DNA from: an uncultured Collinsella sp.
GTDB taxonomy: Bacteria > Actinomycetota > Coriobacteriia > Coriobacteriales > Coriobacteriaceae
Length of the DNA stretch: 48,824 nt
Reading direction: 5' to 3'
Assembly: GCA_902493515.1 (NCBI GenBank)
Contig: CABUPE010000018.1
Span: 1 to 48,824, forward strand
The position numbers and the translations under genes were made by a program. A model generated the notes under the pieces. It worked only from the letters and a program-made list of their open reading frames with translations. It made no database searches and was not told where the DNA came from. Position 1 is the stretch's first letter; the number at the start of each line of letters is the position of its first letter. Positions 1-7,824 of the stretch are shown here, in pieces.

Positions 1-27
1 GGGCCCGTGGGTTATACCCTAAGAGCA

Positions 28-50
28 AACCACCCTTTTTAAGGGTGGTT
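28..50. terminator. Short perfect hairpin, likely terminator of a gene left of the window
   Basis: Arms AACCACCCTT and AAGGGTGGTT are perfect 10-bp complements around a TTT loop. No gene of the window needs it on the plus strand, so it probably ends a transcript entering from the left. There is no clear U-tract after the stem. Confidence 0.4.
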
Positions 51-53
51 CTG

Positions 54-184
54 ATGCCAACTTGTTCGTCCTGGACGTCGCTCGCTGTCCATCCTCTACC
101 TGCGTCGTTGCCATGGTGCGGCACTTGTAGTCATTGGGGACGTTCTTAAATGACCAGGCGGCAGTTGGGGACACTCCTTGTGCC
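54..184. repeat. Dispersed intergenic repeat, copy 1
   Basis: The first 50 bases are nearly identical to 20118-20167, sharing blocks such as ATGCCAACTTGTTCG and CTGGACGTCGCTCGCTGTCC. Both copies later carry a GGGGACGTTC block and end in GGGACACTCCTTGT. No coding signal is seen. It lies immediately before the three-hairpin array at 205-374. Confidence 0.6.
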
Positions 185-204
185 AGCGTTGCATCGATTG
201 CTTG

Positions 205-374
205 GGAAACCGCGACCCGGTTTTTGCCCGAATAGTGGGTCGCATTTTCCGGATGGGGTGGGTTGCGGAAAGTGCGACCCGGAATATTGCTCTGAAACGG
301 GATGCGGTTTCCCTGATGCGCCTCAAACGGAAAGCGCATCCCATTCCGGAGCTCCAAAACGGGATGCGCTTTCC
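205..374. repeat. Triple palindrome array (62-bp period), locus 1
   Basis: Three hairpin units of exactly 46 bp start at 205, 267 and 329, so the period is exactly 62 bp with 16-bp spacers. Each unit begins with GGAAA followed by a GC-rich arm (for example GGAAAGCGCATCCC at 329) and ends with the inverted arm (GGGATGCGCTTTCC, ending at 374). The third unit has perfect 14-bp arms and the others are imperfect. The same arrangement recurs at 15272 and 39939. The stretch 1-416 contains no credible gene. Confidence 0.85.
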
Positions 375-416
375 GCGCGGAAGAATTGTCGCAGCTGCGT
401 TAAGCAGTGTCGCTCG

Positions 417-1085
417 TTACTCGCCCAGAATCAGCGCCGCTAGCTCGTTCTGGGTGTCCACCACGTAGTCGGCGCCGGCGGACTCCAGCTCTGCGCGGCC
501 GCGGAAGCCCCAACTGACGCCCGCACTCTTAAGGCCGGCGTTGTGACCGGTCAGGATATCGACATTGGAATCGCCCACATAGAGCGTGGTCGACGGATCG
601 GCGCCTAGCTCTTCCATCACATGCAGCGTAACAGGCGCCTCGGGCTTGGGCGGAAACGCATCGACGCGGCCCTGCACCAGCGCAAAGCGCTCGGAACCAA
701 AATACTTCTCGATAAGCGGAGCCGCCGAGACGTGGTCCTTGTTGGTGAGCACGGCAAGCTGAACGCCCGCGGCGCGTAGGCGGTCGAGCATCTCGATCGT
801 GCCGGCATAGGGGGCGGTGTGGTCCTCCTTGTGCTCGCCGTAGTAAGCCCTAAACTCGGCAAGCGCCTGCTCAAACATGCGGCCGTCGCCCGCATACTCG
901 GCGGGCATAAAGCGCTCAACCAGCTTGAGCATGCCGTTTCCCACCTTGTAGCGGTACTCGTCTACGGCAAACGAGGGCCAGCCGTGCATCTCGCAGGTAT
1001 GGTTGCCGGCGGCCGCCAGGTCCTCGAGTGTGTTGAGGATGGTGCCGTCCAGGTCAAAGATCACATGGGAAAAAGCTGCTGCCAT
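417..1085 (-). CDS. HAD-family phosphatase, phosphoglycolate phosphatase-like
   Basis: A 222-aa protein of the haloacid dehalogenase superfamily. The nucleophile motif FDLDGTILNT lies near residues 9-18. A conserved Thr occurs in VLTNKD, and the acidic motif YVGDSNVDI in the C-terminal third binds Mg. Length and the helical cap between motifs fit the Gph/PGP subfamily, which dephosphorylates 2-phosphoglycolate or similar small phosphate esters in the cytoplasm. The substrate cannot be fixed from sequence. I start at the ATG at 1085 because GGGAG lies 5-6 bases upstream; upstream in-frame ATGs (1100, 1163) lack such a site. It is the last gene of the minus-strand hyp cluster, about 120 bp after hypE, and may be a separate transcript. 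Confidence 0.85.
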   Translation of the reverse strand: MAAAFSHVIFDLDGTILNTLEDLAAAGNHTCEMHGWPSFAVDEYRYKVGNGMLKLVERFMPAEYAGDGRMFEQALAEFRAYYGEHKEDHTAPYAGTIEMLDRLRAAGVQLAVLTNKDHVSAAPLIEKYFGSERFALVQGRVDAFPPKPEAPVTLHVMEELGADPSTTLYVGDSNVDILTGHNAGLKSAGVSWGFRGRAELESAGADYVVDTQNELAALILGE

Positions 1086-1208
1086 AAAAACTCCCGTCAT
1101 TGGGTTTAAAACGCACCCTATAATACTGGGCTTCCGCGTTGGGCGTGCTTGGAATCTGAACATCTCCAGGGGTATCAGGCCGCATCGCGCCGACCGTGTG
1201 GTTTCGCC

Positions 1209-2243
1209 CTAGCAAATCCTCGGCAGCTGTTCTCCCACGAGCATGTCGAGGATGCGGGTCGAGCCCCAGCCGGTGCGCACGCGCACGGCGGGATGGGCGC
1301 CCTCGGCAAGTGGCAGCACGCGGCCGATGATGGCGGCATTCTCGCCGTAGCGGGCGGCGCGCATGGCGCTCAGCGCGGCATCGGCTTGCTCGGCCGGCAC
1401 GACGGCAACCATCTTGCCCTCGTTTGCCACCTGCAGCACATCGTAGCCGAGCATCTCGCAGGCTGCCTGCACGTCTGGGCGCACGGGCACGGCATCCTCG
1501 TCGACCTCCATGGCAACATTGCTGGCCTGGGCAAACTCGTTGAGTGTGGACGCCAAGCCACCGCGCGTGGGGTCGCGAAAGCAGCGTGTGTCGGGTGCTG
1601 CGGCAAGCACATCGGCAATCAGGTGGTTGAGCGGTGCGGCGTCGCTTTCGATCGTGCTCGAAAACGCTAGGCCCTCGCGTTGGCTCATGATAGCGATGCC
1701 GTGGTCGCCCAGTGTACCCGAGACCAGGATGACATCGCCGGGCTGGCAGTTTGCGCCGCTGAGCGCCACGCCCGCAGGCACCTCGCCCACGCCGGCGGTA
1801 TTGATATAGACGCCGTCGGCCCCGCCGCGCTCGACCACCTTAGTGTCGCCCGTGATTATGGACACGCCCGCCTCGCGCGCCGTCTCGGCCATCGTCTGCA
1901 CAATCTGGCGGAGCTTATCCATGGGATAGCCCTCTTCGAGGATAAAGCCGCACGATAGGTAGCGCACGTTGGCGCCCGAGGTCGCGACGTCGTTAACGGT
2001 TCCGCACACGGCTAGGCGGCCGATGTTGCCACCGGGGAAGAACTGCGGCGAGACTACAAAGCTGTCGGTCGACATGGCGATGCGCCCGCTCGCGGGCAGC
2101 GTAGCGACGCCGGCGTCGTTGCCCTCGAGCAGCTCGGGCGACCCAAAGGCATCTAAAAAGACCTCATCGATGATGCGGTTCATCATCTGGCCGCCGGAGC
2201 CGTGACCCAGCAGGACGGTGCTATCGGTAACGCTATGGGACAT
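1209..2243 (-). CDS. hypE: HypE, carbamoyl dehydratase for hydrogenase cofactor assembly
   Basis: A 344-aa protein of the PurM/AIR-synthase-like HypE family. It starts with the typical LLGHGSGGQMM segment and carries the ATP-site motif STDSFVVSP. It ends in PRIC: the terminal Cys receives the carbamoyl group from HypF and is dehydrated to a thiocyanate, which becomes a CN ligand of the NiFe hydrogenase iron. Full length for the family. Located 48 bp downstream of hypD on the same strand, so probably co-transcribed. No hydrogenase structural genes lie in the window. Confidence 0.97.
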   Translation of the reverse strand: MSHSVTDSTVLLGHGSGGQMMNRIIDEVFLDAFGSPELLEGNDAGVATLPASGRIAMSTDSFVVSPQFFPGGNIGRLAVCGTVNDVATSGANVRYLSCGFILEEGYPMDKLRQIVQTMAETAREAGVSIITGDTKVVERGGADGVYINTAGVGEVPAGVALSGANCQPGDVILVSGTLGDHGIAIMSQREGLAFSSTIESDAAPLNHLIADVLAAAPDTRCFRDPTRGGLASTLNEFAQASNVAMEVDEDAVPVRPDVQAACEMLGYDVLQVANEGKMVAVVPAEQADAALSAMRAARYGENAAIIGRVLPLAEGAHPAVRVRTGWGSTRILDMLVGEQLPRIC

Positions 2244-2291
2244 ATCGAAAACTCCAATCGTGGGTGGTGCCGGTGTGCGGGTGTGCCCGGG

Positions 2292-3404
2292 CTAGTCGCG
2301 GTAGCGGTAGTACGCCGCGCAGCTGCCCTCGGAGCTCACCATGCACGGGCCGACGGGGTGCTCGGGCGTGCAGGTGCGGCCAAAGAGCGGGCAGCTGCTC
2401 GGCGCAATGGCCCCGCGCAGCACGTCGCCGCAGCGGCACCCGCGCGGCTCGACCGTCGCCTCAACGGGCACGTCAAAGCGAGCGCGGGCATCAAAGCGCG
2501 AGAACTCGGGGCGGATGGAAAGGCCCGAGTTGGCAATCAGCCCCAGCCCGCGCCATGTGGTGTCGCATGGCTCAAACACCTGCTCGACCAGCTGGCGCGC
2601 CACGGGATTGCCGTCGGCATTGACGCCGCGACGGTAGGCGTTGTCGATCGCGGGTTGCCCCTCAACAACCATCTGGACCAGCATGCAGATACCCTGCAAG
2701 ATGTCGACCGGCTCAAATCCCGTTACCACGCCTGGAGTCTTAAACTCGTCGACCAAAAAGCTAAAGGGCGCCAAGCCCGTGATGGTGGCGACGTGGCCCG
2801 GCAGGATAAAGCCGTCGATGGCGGTCTCGGGGTCGTTGGCGATGGCGCGCAACGCCGGCGGCGTGGTCTTGTGGGCGCAATAGACCGAGAAGTTTTGGAG
2901 TCCGCGTGCATCGGCCTCCAAAATGGCGGCGGCGATGGTGGGCGTTGTGGTCTCAAAGCCCACGCCCATAAAAATGACCGGGCGATCAGGGTTTTGCTCG
3001 GCGATATCGAGTGCATCGAGCGGGGAGTAGACGATGCGAATATCGCGCCCCGCCGCCTTTTGCGCAGCGAGCGAGGTGGATGATCCGGGCACGCGCATCA
3101 TGTCGCCAAAGGTGGTGATGATGGCGCCGTCTATGTTGGCGAGCGCGATTGCGTGGTCGATGTCGCGGTTGGCGGTAACGCAGACGGGGCAGCCCGGGCC
3201 GCTCAGCAGCTTGAGCCCGGCCGGCATAATGGAGCGAAAGCCATAGCGCCCGATGCTCACGGTATGCGTGCCGCAGACTTCCATAAGGTTGATGGCGCGG
3301 CCGCCGACAAGCTCATGAATGCGCTCGATGAGCTCGCGAGCCAGCTTGGGATTGCGGAATGCCGAGAAGTCGATACCGGAGCGAGCCGGTTGTTCGGGCG
3401 CCAC
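2292..3404 (-). CDS. hypD: HypD, Fe-S scaffold for Fe(CN)2CO assembly
   Basis: A 370-aa protein with the HypD hallmarks: MEVCGTHT, the GPGCPVC redox-cysteine motif, and a C-terminal Cys cluster (GCRCGDVL and later cysteines) that holds the [4Fe-4S] centre. With HypC it forms the scaffold on which CN and CO are attached to iron. The start is GTG at 3404, which shares its G with the hypC stop (TAGTG), so translation is coupled to hypC. The family is about 360-380 aa, so the gene is intact. Confidence 0.97.
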   Translation of the reverse strand: MAPEQPARSGIDFSAFRNPKLARELIERIHELVGGRAINLMEVCGTHTVSIGRYGFRSIMPAGLKLLSGPGCPVCVTANRDIDHAIALANIDGAIITTFGDMMRVPGSSTSLAAQKAAGRDIRIVYSPLDALDIAEQNPDRPVIFMGVGFETTTPTIAAAILEADARGLQNFSVYCAHKTTPPALRAIANDPETAIDGFILPGHVATITGLAPFSFLVDEFKTPGVVTGFEPVDILQGICMLVQMVVEGQPAIDNAYRRGVNADGNPVARQLVEQVFEPCDTTWRGLGLIANSGLSIRPEFSRFDARARFDVPVEATVEPRGCRCGDVLRGAIAPSSCPLFGRTCTPEHPVGPCMVSSEGSCAAYYRYRD

Positions 3405-3664
3405 TAGTATGCCTCGGCCGGGTTGGTGGCAAGCTGGTCTTCTTCGACCAGCTCGGACATGGCATTAACAAGCTCGAGCGTTTCCTGTGCTTCCTGCTCG
3501 TCGACAATCTGGATGCCAAAGCCGGCGTGCACGAGAATATAGTCGCCAACCTGCGCCGTCGGCACGAGTCGCAGCGACACGGGGCGCTCGATGCCCATCA
3601 TGTCGACGGTGGCCTTGAGGTCGTCGTCGCGTTTGACTACTTTGCCGGGAACGGCAAGGCACAT
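3404..3664 (-). CDS. hypC: HypC, hydrogenase maturation chaperone
   Basis: An 86-aa HypC/HupF protein. The N-terminus MCLAVPGKV contains the essential Cys2 that contacts iron, and an OB-like beta-rich body follows. AGGGGA precedes the ATG at 3664 at proper distance. It partners with HypD (one-base overlap) and with the hydrogenase large-subunit precursor. The C-terminal 25 residues are acidic and helical, as is usual. A gap of about 130 bp separates it from hypF upstream and contains no other gene. Confidence 0.97.
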   Translation of the reverse strand: MCLAVPGKVVKRDDDLKATVDMMGIERPVSLRLVPTAQVGDYILVHAGFGIQIVDEQEAQETLELVNAMSELVEEDQLATNPAEAY

Positions 3665-3795
3665 AATGTTCCCCTTTTATACGCTTTGCGCTGGATAGGC
3701 GCTCAATAATCCATCAGTTGATGGTAGCGCTCGTGGGGTTCGCGGGCAAACGCGTTACGCCTGTGAGACGGCGGCTTGCGGGCTGGCCGAACAGC

Positions 3796-6267
3796 CTATT
3801 GTGGCGCGACCTGTGCGAGGCGAGTGCGTGCGACTGCTGCCTGACCGTAGGCGATGCAGCCGTCATTGACGGGTACGGTGTGGGGGACAAGGACAGTAAA
3901 GCCTGCGCTTTTGAGCTCGCGGGTGAGAAGCTGAAGCAGAAGTCGGTTCATGAACACGCCGCCCGAGAGCGCGACGGTGTCGATGCCCTCGTGCACGCAG
4001 ATATCGCTGGCGATGCGCGCCGAGGAGCGCGCGACGGCGACATGGAAATCGAGTGCGAGCCTGTCGGCGGGCGCTCCGGCTTCAATTCCTCCCAAAAGTG
4101 CCTCAAAGAGCGCTTTCTGGTCCAGAACATAGGGGCCGTCCAGCCACGATGGGCCAGATGCGAAATAGCCGGCGTTGTCGTCGGGAAAATGGGCGATTTC
4201 GTTGTCGAGCGCGCGCCAGGCGGCGGCTTCGAGTTCTATGGCGGGTTCGCCCTCGTAGGTTGCCTTGTCGCAGATGCCCAGAATTGCTGCCGCGGCATCA
4301 AAGAGACGCCCCATGCTGCTGGTACGCGGGCTGTTGATGCCGCGCTCGATCATGGTGGCTGTCACGCTGCGCGTTTGTTCGTCGAGGCTGTCCAAAAGCC
4401 GAGCGGCACCTGGGTGCTCGAGCAGGCCGAGCTCACTGAGCAGGGCGAAGGCGTTGCGGCGGGCGTCGCGCACGGAGGCCGCCCCACCGGGGAGCGCCCA
4501 GGTGCGCAAATGCGCGGCGCGCTCAAAGCCGCCAAGGCTGGCAACAAGAAACTCGCCGCCCCAAATGGTCCCATCGGTGCCGGCGCCGGTGCCGTCAAAG
4601 GCGATGCCAAGGACGCGCGCGTCGGTTGTAAGCTGGCTCGCGGCGATGGCCTCGGCCATTACGCTCGCGATATGCGCATGATGGTGCTGCACCTCGACGA
4701 GCGGCAGATTGCATTTTCGCGCCTGCTCGCGCGCCCACTGGCCCGATAGATAGCTGGGGTGTAAATCGCAGGCCAAGGCGGCGGGCGCCAAGTCAAAGAG
4801 ATCTTCCAAGCGCGTGCGCGCGGCGTTCCAGGCATCGAAGGTCCCGCCGTTTTCAACATCGCCGATATGCTGCGACACAAAACAGGTCGCCTCGCCGTTC
4901 GTCCCTTCACGCGTGAGCGTAATCGTGGCCTTTTGTTGCGGCCCGCAGGCGAGTACGCAGGACGGAGCGCCGTCGAGCGCCGGCAACGGCAGCGGCTGGG
5001 GTGCATATCCACGAGCGCGGCGAACGGGCATAACGGCGCCGTCGACCACGCGCACTACAGAGTCGTCATAGCGCGAGAGAATCGCTCGATCGTTGCCGAG
5101 CAGCGCGTCGGCAATGCCGGCGGCAACGAGGCGCTCCCAGGCAAGATCGTCATCGGTCTCGATGGGCTCTTCGCTCAGGTTGCCGCTGGTCATGACGAGC
5201 GCGTGCATACCGCAGGCTTCTGCCGCGGCAAGCAACAGATGTTGAAGCGGTGTATAGGGGAGCATGACGCCGAGCTCGGGCAAGTCGTGCGCGACAGATG
5301 GCGCGAGGGCGAGGATGTCGGGGGAACCGCCGTTGCCCTCGCCAACAGTGCGCCGGCGCAGCAGCACAATGGGGCGGATACTGCCGGCCAGCAAGCCGCG
5401 CTCAGCGTCGTCGATATGGCACAGGCGCCCGGCATCGGCAAGACTGCGCATCATGACGGCAAGCGGCTTGTTGCTGCGGCGTTTGCGGCGGCGCAGCTCG
5501 GCCACCGCCTGCTCGTTGGAGGCGTCGCATGCCAAGTGAAATCCGCCCAGTCCCTTGATGGCGACGATACCGCCGTTGGCCAGCAGCTCGACGCAGCGCT
5601 CGATGATAGCGTCGCTGGCCTTGCGTGTGGTGCCGACGGCCGGTGTCGCGGACGAATTCCCGCACGCATCGCCGTTCACAGCCTCGCGCCACGTAATATG
5701 CGGCCCGCAATCAAAGCAGGCATCGGGTTGCGCGTGAAAGCGACGGTCGAGTGGATCGGCATACTCTGCGGCGCAGGCGGGGCACATGGGGAAACGGTCC
5801 ATCGATGTGGCCGCTCGGTCATAAGGCAGCGATCGGATGATGGTAAAGCGTGGGCCGCAGTTGGTGCAGTTGATAAAGGGGTAGTGATAGCGTCGGTCGG
5901 CGGGATCGAACAACTCGCGCAGGCAATCGTCACAGGTGGCGATATCGGGCGAGACGAGCGTCGTGTGCGCGGTCTGGTCCTGCGACGCCACAATGCGAAA
6001 GCTCTGCTCGTTAGCGGCATCCCAGTTGCCGGGTGCTAGGTCTACAACCACGACATGCTCCACGCGAGACGCCGCAGGCGCATGCTCGGAAAGTGCGTCA
6101 ACAAATTCGTCGAGCGACTCGCTTAGGGCGTGCGCCTCGATATGCACGCCGTCGCCCGCGTTGAGCACCCAGCCGCAAATGCCGTGCGCCATGGCCTCGC
6201 GATACACAAACGGCCGCATGCCAACGCCCTGCACAATGCCCGTTACATGAATATGCACATGCCGCAT
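3796..6267 (-). CDS. hypF: HypF, carbamoyltransferase of hydrogenase maturation
   Basis: An 823-aa HypF using carbamoyl phosphate and ATP to carbamoylate HypE. Domains in order: an acylphosphatase-like domain (about 1-90, GIVQGVGMRPFVY); two zinc-finger repeats (about 100-185, CDDC, CTNCGPR, CPAC, CFDCGPH); a YrdC-like domain (about 215-400, with KGLGGFHLACDA); and a Kae1-like C-terminal domain with VQHHHAHIASVMAE and AFDGTGAGTDGT. I chose the ATG at 6267 because GAGGGG precedes it by 6 bases; an upstream ATG at 6294 lacks a ribosome site. A long palindromic repeat lies directly upstream. Confidence 0.96.
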   Translation of the reverse strand: MRHVHIHVTGIVQGVGMRPFVYREAMAHGICGWVLNAGDGVHIEAHALSESLDEFVDALSEHAPAASRVEHVVVVDLAPGNWDAANEQSFRIVASQDQTAHTTLVSPDIATCDDCLRELFDPADRRYHYPFINCTNCGPRFTIIRSLPYDRAATSMDRFPMCPACAAEYADPLDRRFHAQPDACFDCGPHITWREAVNGDACGNSSATPAVGTTRKASDAIIERCVELLANGGIVAIKGLGGFHLACDASNEQAVAELRRRKRRSNKPLAVMMRSLADAGRLCHIDDAERGLLAGSIRPIVLLRRRTVGEGNGGSPDILALAPSVAHDLPELGVMLPYTPLQHLLLAAAEACGMHALVMTSGNLSEEPIETDDDLAWERLVAAGIADALLGNDRAILSRYDDSVVRVVDGAVMPVRRARGYAPQPLPLPALDGAPSCVLACGPQQKATITLTREGTNGEATCFVSQHIGDVENGGTFDAWNAARTRLEDLFDLAPAALACDLHPSYLSGQWAREQARKCNLPLVEVQHHHAHIASVMAEAIAASQLTTDARVLGIAFDGTGAGTDGTIWGGEFLVASLGGFERAAHLRTWALPGGAASVRDARRNAFALLSELGLLEHPGAARLLDSLDEQTRSVTATMIERGINSPRTSSMGRLFDAAAAILGICDKATYEGEPAIELEAAAWRALDNEIAHFPDDNAGYFASGPSWLDGPYVLDQKALFEALLGGIEAGAPADRLALDFHVAVARSSARIASDICVHEGIDTVALSGGVFMNRLLLQLLTRELKSAGFTVLVPHTVPVNDGCIAYGQAAVARTRLAQVAPQ

Positions 6268-6290
6268 GCGACACCCCTCATCAAAACCGA

Positions 6291-6360
6291 CCAAAAAGGG
6301 ACAGGTTTATTTTGGTAGGTAAAACGCTAAACCTGCCAAAACAAACCTGTCCCTTTTTGG
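6291..6360. repeat. 30-bp-arm palindrome between nikR and hypF
   Basis: The left arm 6291-6320 and the right arm 6331-6360 match at 28 of 30 positions around a 10-base loop. The core GGGACAGGTTT with TTTTGG is on each arm. It sits 24 bases before the hypF start and after the nikR stop, so it would fold in a nikR-hypF readthrough transcript. It may be a mobile palindromic repeat, an attenuator or an mRNA processing site. Confidence 0.8.
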
Positions 6361-6383
6361 CAGGTGCGCTGCGGGAAATCCCG

Positions 6384-6896
6384 CTATAGCCCCAGGCTTT
6401 GCTTGGTGGCGGCGCAGGTGAGCTCGCCGTGCTTAACGCCGCGCAGGCCCAGCAGGCGGTCGGCTAGTTCGTAGACGCGCTCGCCGCGACCCTTGAGCGC
6501 CAGAATCTCCAAGCAGTTGTGGTGATCCAGATGCACGTGCATGGTCGATACGATCTCGTCGGTGTAGTCGTGCTGCACTTCGTCCAGACGGCGCGTCAGG
6601 TCGCCGGTATGGTGGTCGTAGATCATGGTGAGCGACCCGATAACGTGCTCATCGGGCGTGCGCATCTGCTCCTTGGCGATCGAGGCGCGAATCAGGTCGC
6701 GCACGGCCTCGGAGCGGTTGGCCACGTCGCCGCGGCGCGCGATCTGTTCGTCAAAACGGCGCAGCAGGTCGTCCGGTGCGGTAACCGAAAAGCGGACCAG
6801 CTCGGAGCCGGAGCCACTACAGTGGCAGCCCGCGTCACCGTCCGCCCCGTGCGGATGCTCGTGCTCGTACCCGCAGTCGTGCTCGTGTTCGGCCAC
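6384..6896 (-). CDS. nikR: NikR-like nickel-responsive regulator with metal-rich N-terminal extension
   Basis: A 170-aa protein. Residues about 34-75 form the ribbon-helix-helix DNA-binding domain (VRFSVTAPDDLLRRFDE). The C-terminal ACT-like domain has the NikR nickel site: the His of EVQHDY, then MHVHLDHHNC. E. coli NikR uses equivalent His, His, His, Cys ligands. The first ~33 residues are unusual, rich in His, Glu and Cys (HEHDCGYEHEHPHG and GCHC), and could bind extra metal. The start is GTG, one base after the upstream stop, so it is co-translated with the 82-aa gene. It probably controls nickel uptake or hyp expression; the operator was not identified. Confidence 0.9.
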   Translation of the reverse strand: MAEHEHDCGYEHEHPHGADGDAGCHCSGSGSELVRFSVTAPDDLLRRFDEQIARRGDVANRSEAVRDLIRASIAKEQMRTPDEHVIGSLTMIYDHHTGDLTRRLDEVQHDYTDEIVSTMHVHLDHHNCLEILALKGRGERVYELADRLLGLRGVKHGELTCAATKQSLGL

Positions 6897-6897
6897 G

Positions 6898-7146
6898 TTA
6901 CACCAGCTTCACGGATCCGACGGAGTTGTGGTCGGCCTCGATGGCTTCCTCGTAGCCCTCGAGCGCGTCATGCGCCTCGCGCAGCGCGGCCATGGCGGCC
7001 TCGAGCTTGGCGCCGATGCGCTCCATGTCAAAATTCTCGGTCGCATGCAGCAGCTGATGGCTCCACTCGTGAGCAAGCTCGATGGTGTCGTCGACCTGCT
7101 TGACGCTCATGGCAAGCTGGCTCATGTTCATTCCAACATCATGCAT
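6898..7146 (-). CDS. Conserved-looking 82-aa helical protein upstream of nikR
   Basis: I do not recognise the family. It is predicted almost entirely helical, acidic, with a His-containing stretch HEWSHQLLHATENFD near residues 27-41. There is no signal peptide or membrane segment. AAGGAG lies 8 bases before the ATG at 7146. Its stop is one base from the nikR start, so it is the first gene of this transcript and may take part in nickel handling or NikR function. That role is inferred only from linkage. Confidence 0.7.
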   Translation of the reverse strand: MHDVGMNMSQLAMSVKQVDDTIELAHEWSHQLLHATENFDMERIGAKLEAAMAALREAHDALEGYEEAIEADHNSVGSVKLV

Positions 7147-7223
7147 GGGAAATCTCCTTTTGTATGGGGCAGTTCAGTGGTTCAAATTTTACTACGCCCG
7201 CTCTGCGCGCAGCTGCATAAGAA

Positions 7224-7256
7224 AACGGGTGCGAGTCTGTGTGACCCGCACCCGTT
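7224..7256 (-). terminator. Terminator downstream of trxA
   Basis: AACGGGTGCG and CGCACCCGTT form a perfect 10-bp stem around a 13-base loop. Read on the minus strand the stem is followed by TTTTC, which fits an intrinsic terminator for the trxA transcript. Confidence 0.65.
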
Positions 7257-7367
7257 CACTGGGGGCTGTTTGTGACTACCATACTATCCGTGGTCGCCCG
7301 CGCCGCATCCGGCGGTCCGGCGAGCGGTGCAAAAGCGCTCATAGACGGCGGGTAAGTAACAAGCGTA

Positions 7368-7688
7368 TTACAGATGCTTCTCCAGCAGCGCCTGCAGCCT
7401 CGCCTTGGGTAGAGCGCCAACCGAGCGGTCAATCTCCTCGCCGTTCTTAAACACAATCAGCGTGGGGATGCTCATGACGCCATACTTCATGGCCAGGTCC
7501 TGGTTGTCGTCGACGTTGCATTTGGCAACGGCAAGCTTGCCCGCCAGCTCATCGGCAACCTCGTCAACGATGGGCGAGAGGGAGCGGCAGGGACCGCACC
7601 ACGGTGCCCAAAAATCGACCAGCACGGGCAGGCTGTCGTTAACGACGGAATCAAAGTTCTCGGGGGTAATCTGCTTAATGTCAGCCAT
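7368..7688 (-). CDS. trxA: Thioredoxin
   Basis: A 106-aa classical thioredoxin with the WAPWCGPC active site near residues 27-34, the cis-Pro in SIPTLIVFKNG, and full family length. It is a cytoplasmic disulfide reductase normally fed by thioredoxin reductase, which is not in this window. The start at 7688 is fixed by GGAGG seven bases upstream; the longer reading frame to 7772 has no supporting site. A perfect 17-bp palindrome lies in the leader. The gene is divergent from the UDG-like gene at 7825. Confidence 0.97.
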   Translation of the reverse strand: MADIKQITPENFDSVVNDSLPVLVDFWAPWCGPCRSLSPIVDEVADELAGKLAVAKCNVDDNQDLAMKYGVMSIPTLIVFKNGEEIDRSVGALPKARLQALLEKHL

Positions 7689-7706
7689 GGTGACCTCCAT
7701 AATGTG

Positions 7707-7723
7707 ACGCGGCTCAGCCGCGT
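7707..7723. promoter_or_regulatory. Perfect 17-bp palindrome in the trxA leader
   Basis: ACGCGGCT-C-AGCCGCGT lies 18 bases upstream of the trxA start. A TATAAG box for the minus strand is at 7745-7750, so the palindrome would fall inside the 5' leader. It could be an operator or an RNA hairpin; no regulator is recognised. Confidence 0.5.
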
Positions 7724-7790
7724 AAAACTCAGTACGACCGTGCTTATACCCAGCCGCCCGCAAAGCAACCACTCGCGGGCAGCTCTTTTA

Positions 7791-7796
7791 TATAAT
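7791..7796 (+). promoter_or_regulatory. Candidate -10 box of the UDG-like gene
   Basis: TATAAT lies 28 bases before the ATG at 7825. No good -35 hexamer is seen at 16-18 bp. The call rests on the -10 match and position. Confidence 0.4.
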
Positions 7797-7824
7797 GGTG
7801 GGCACGCAAACGATTGGAGAGCGC

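Noticed and set aside
205..374. CRISPR array
   Set aside because: The units are palindromic hairpins with drifting sequence, only three per locus, and with 16-bp spacers. There are no cas genes or leader. The same holds for 15272, 39939 and the 80-bp family.
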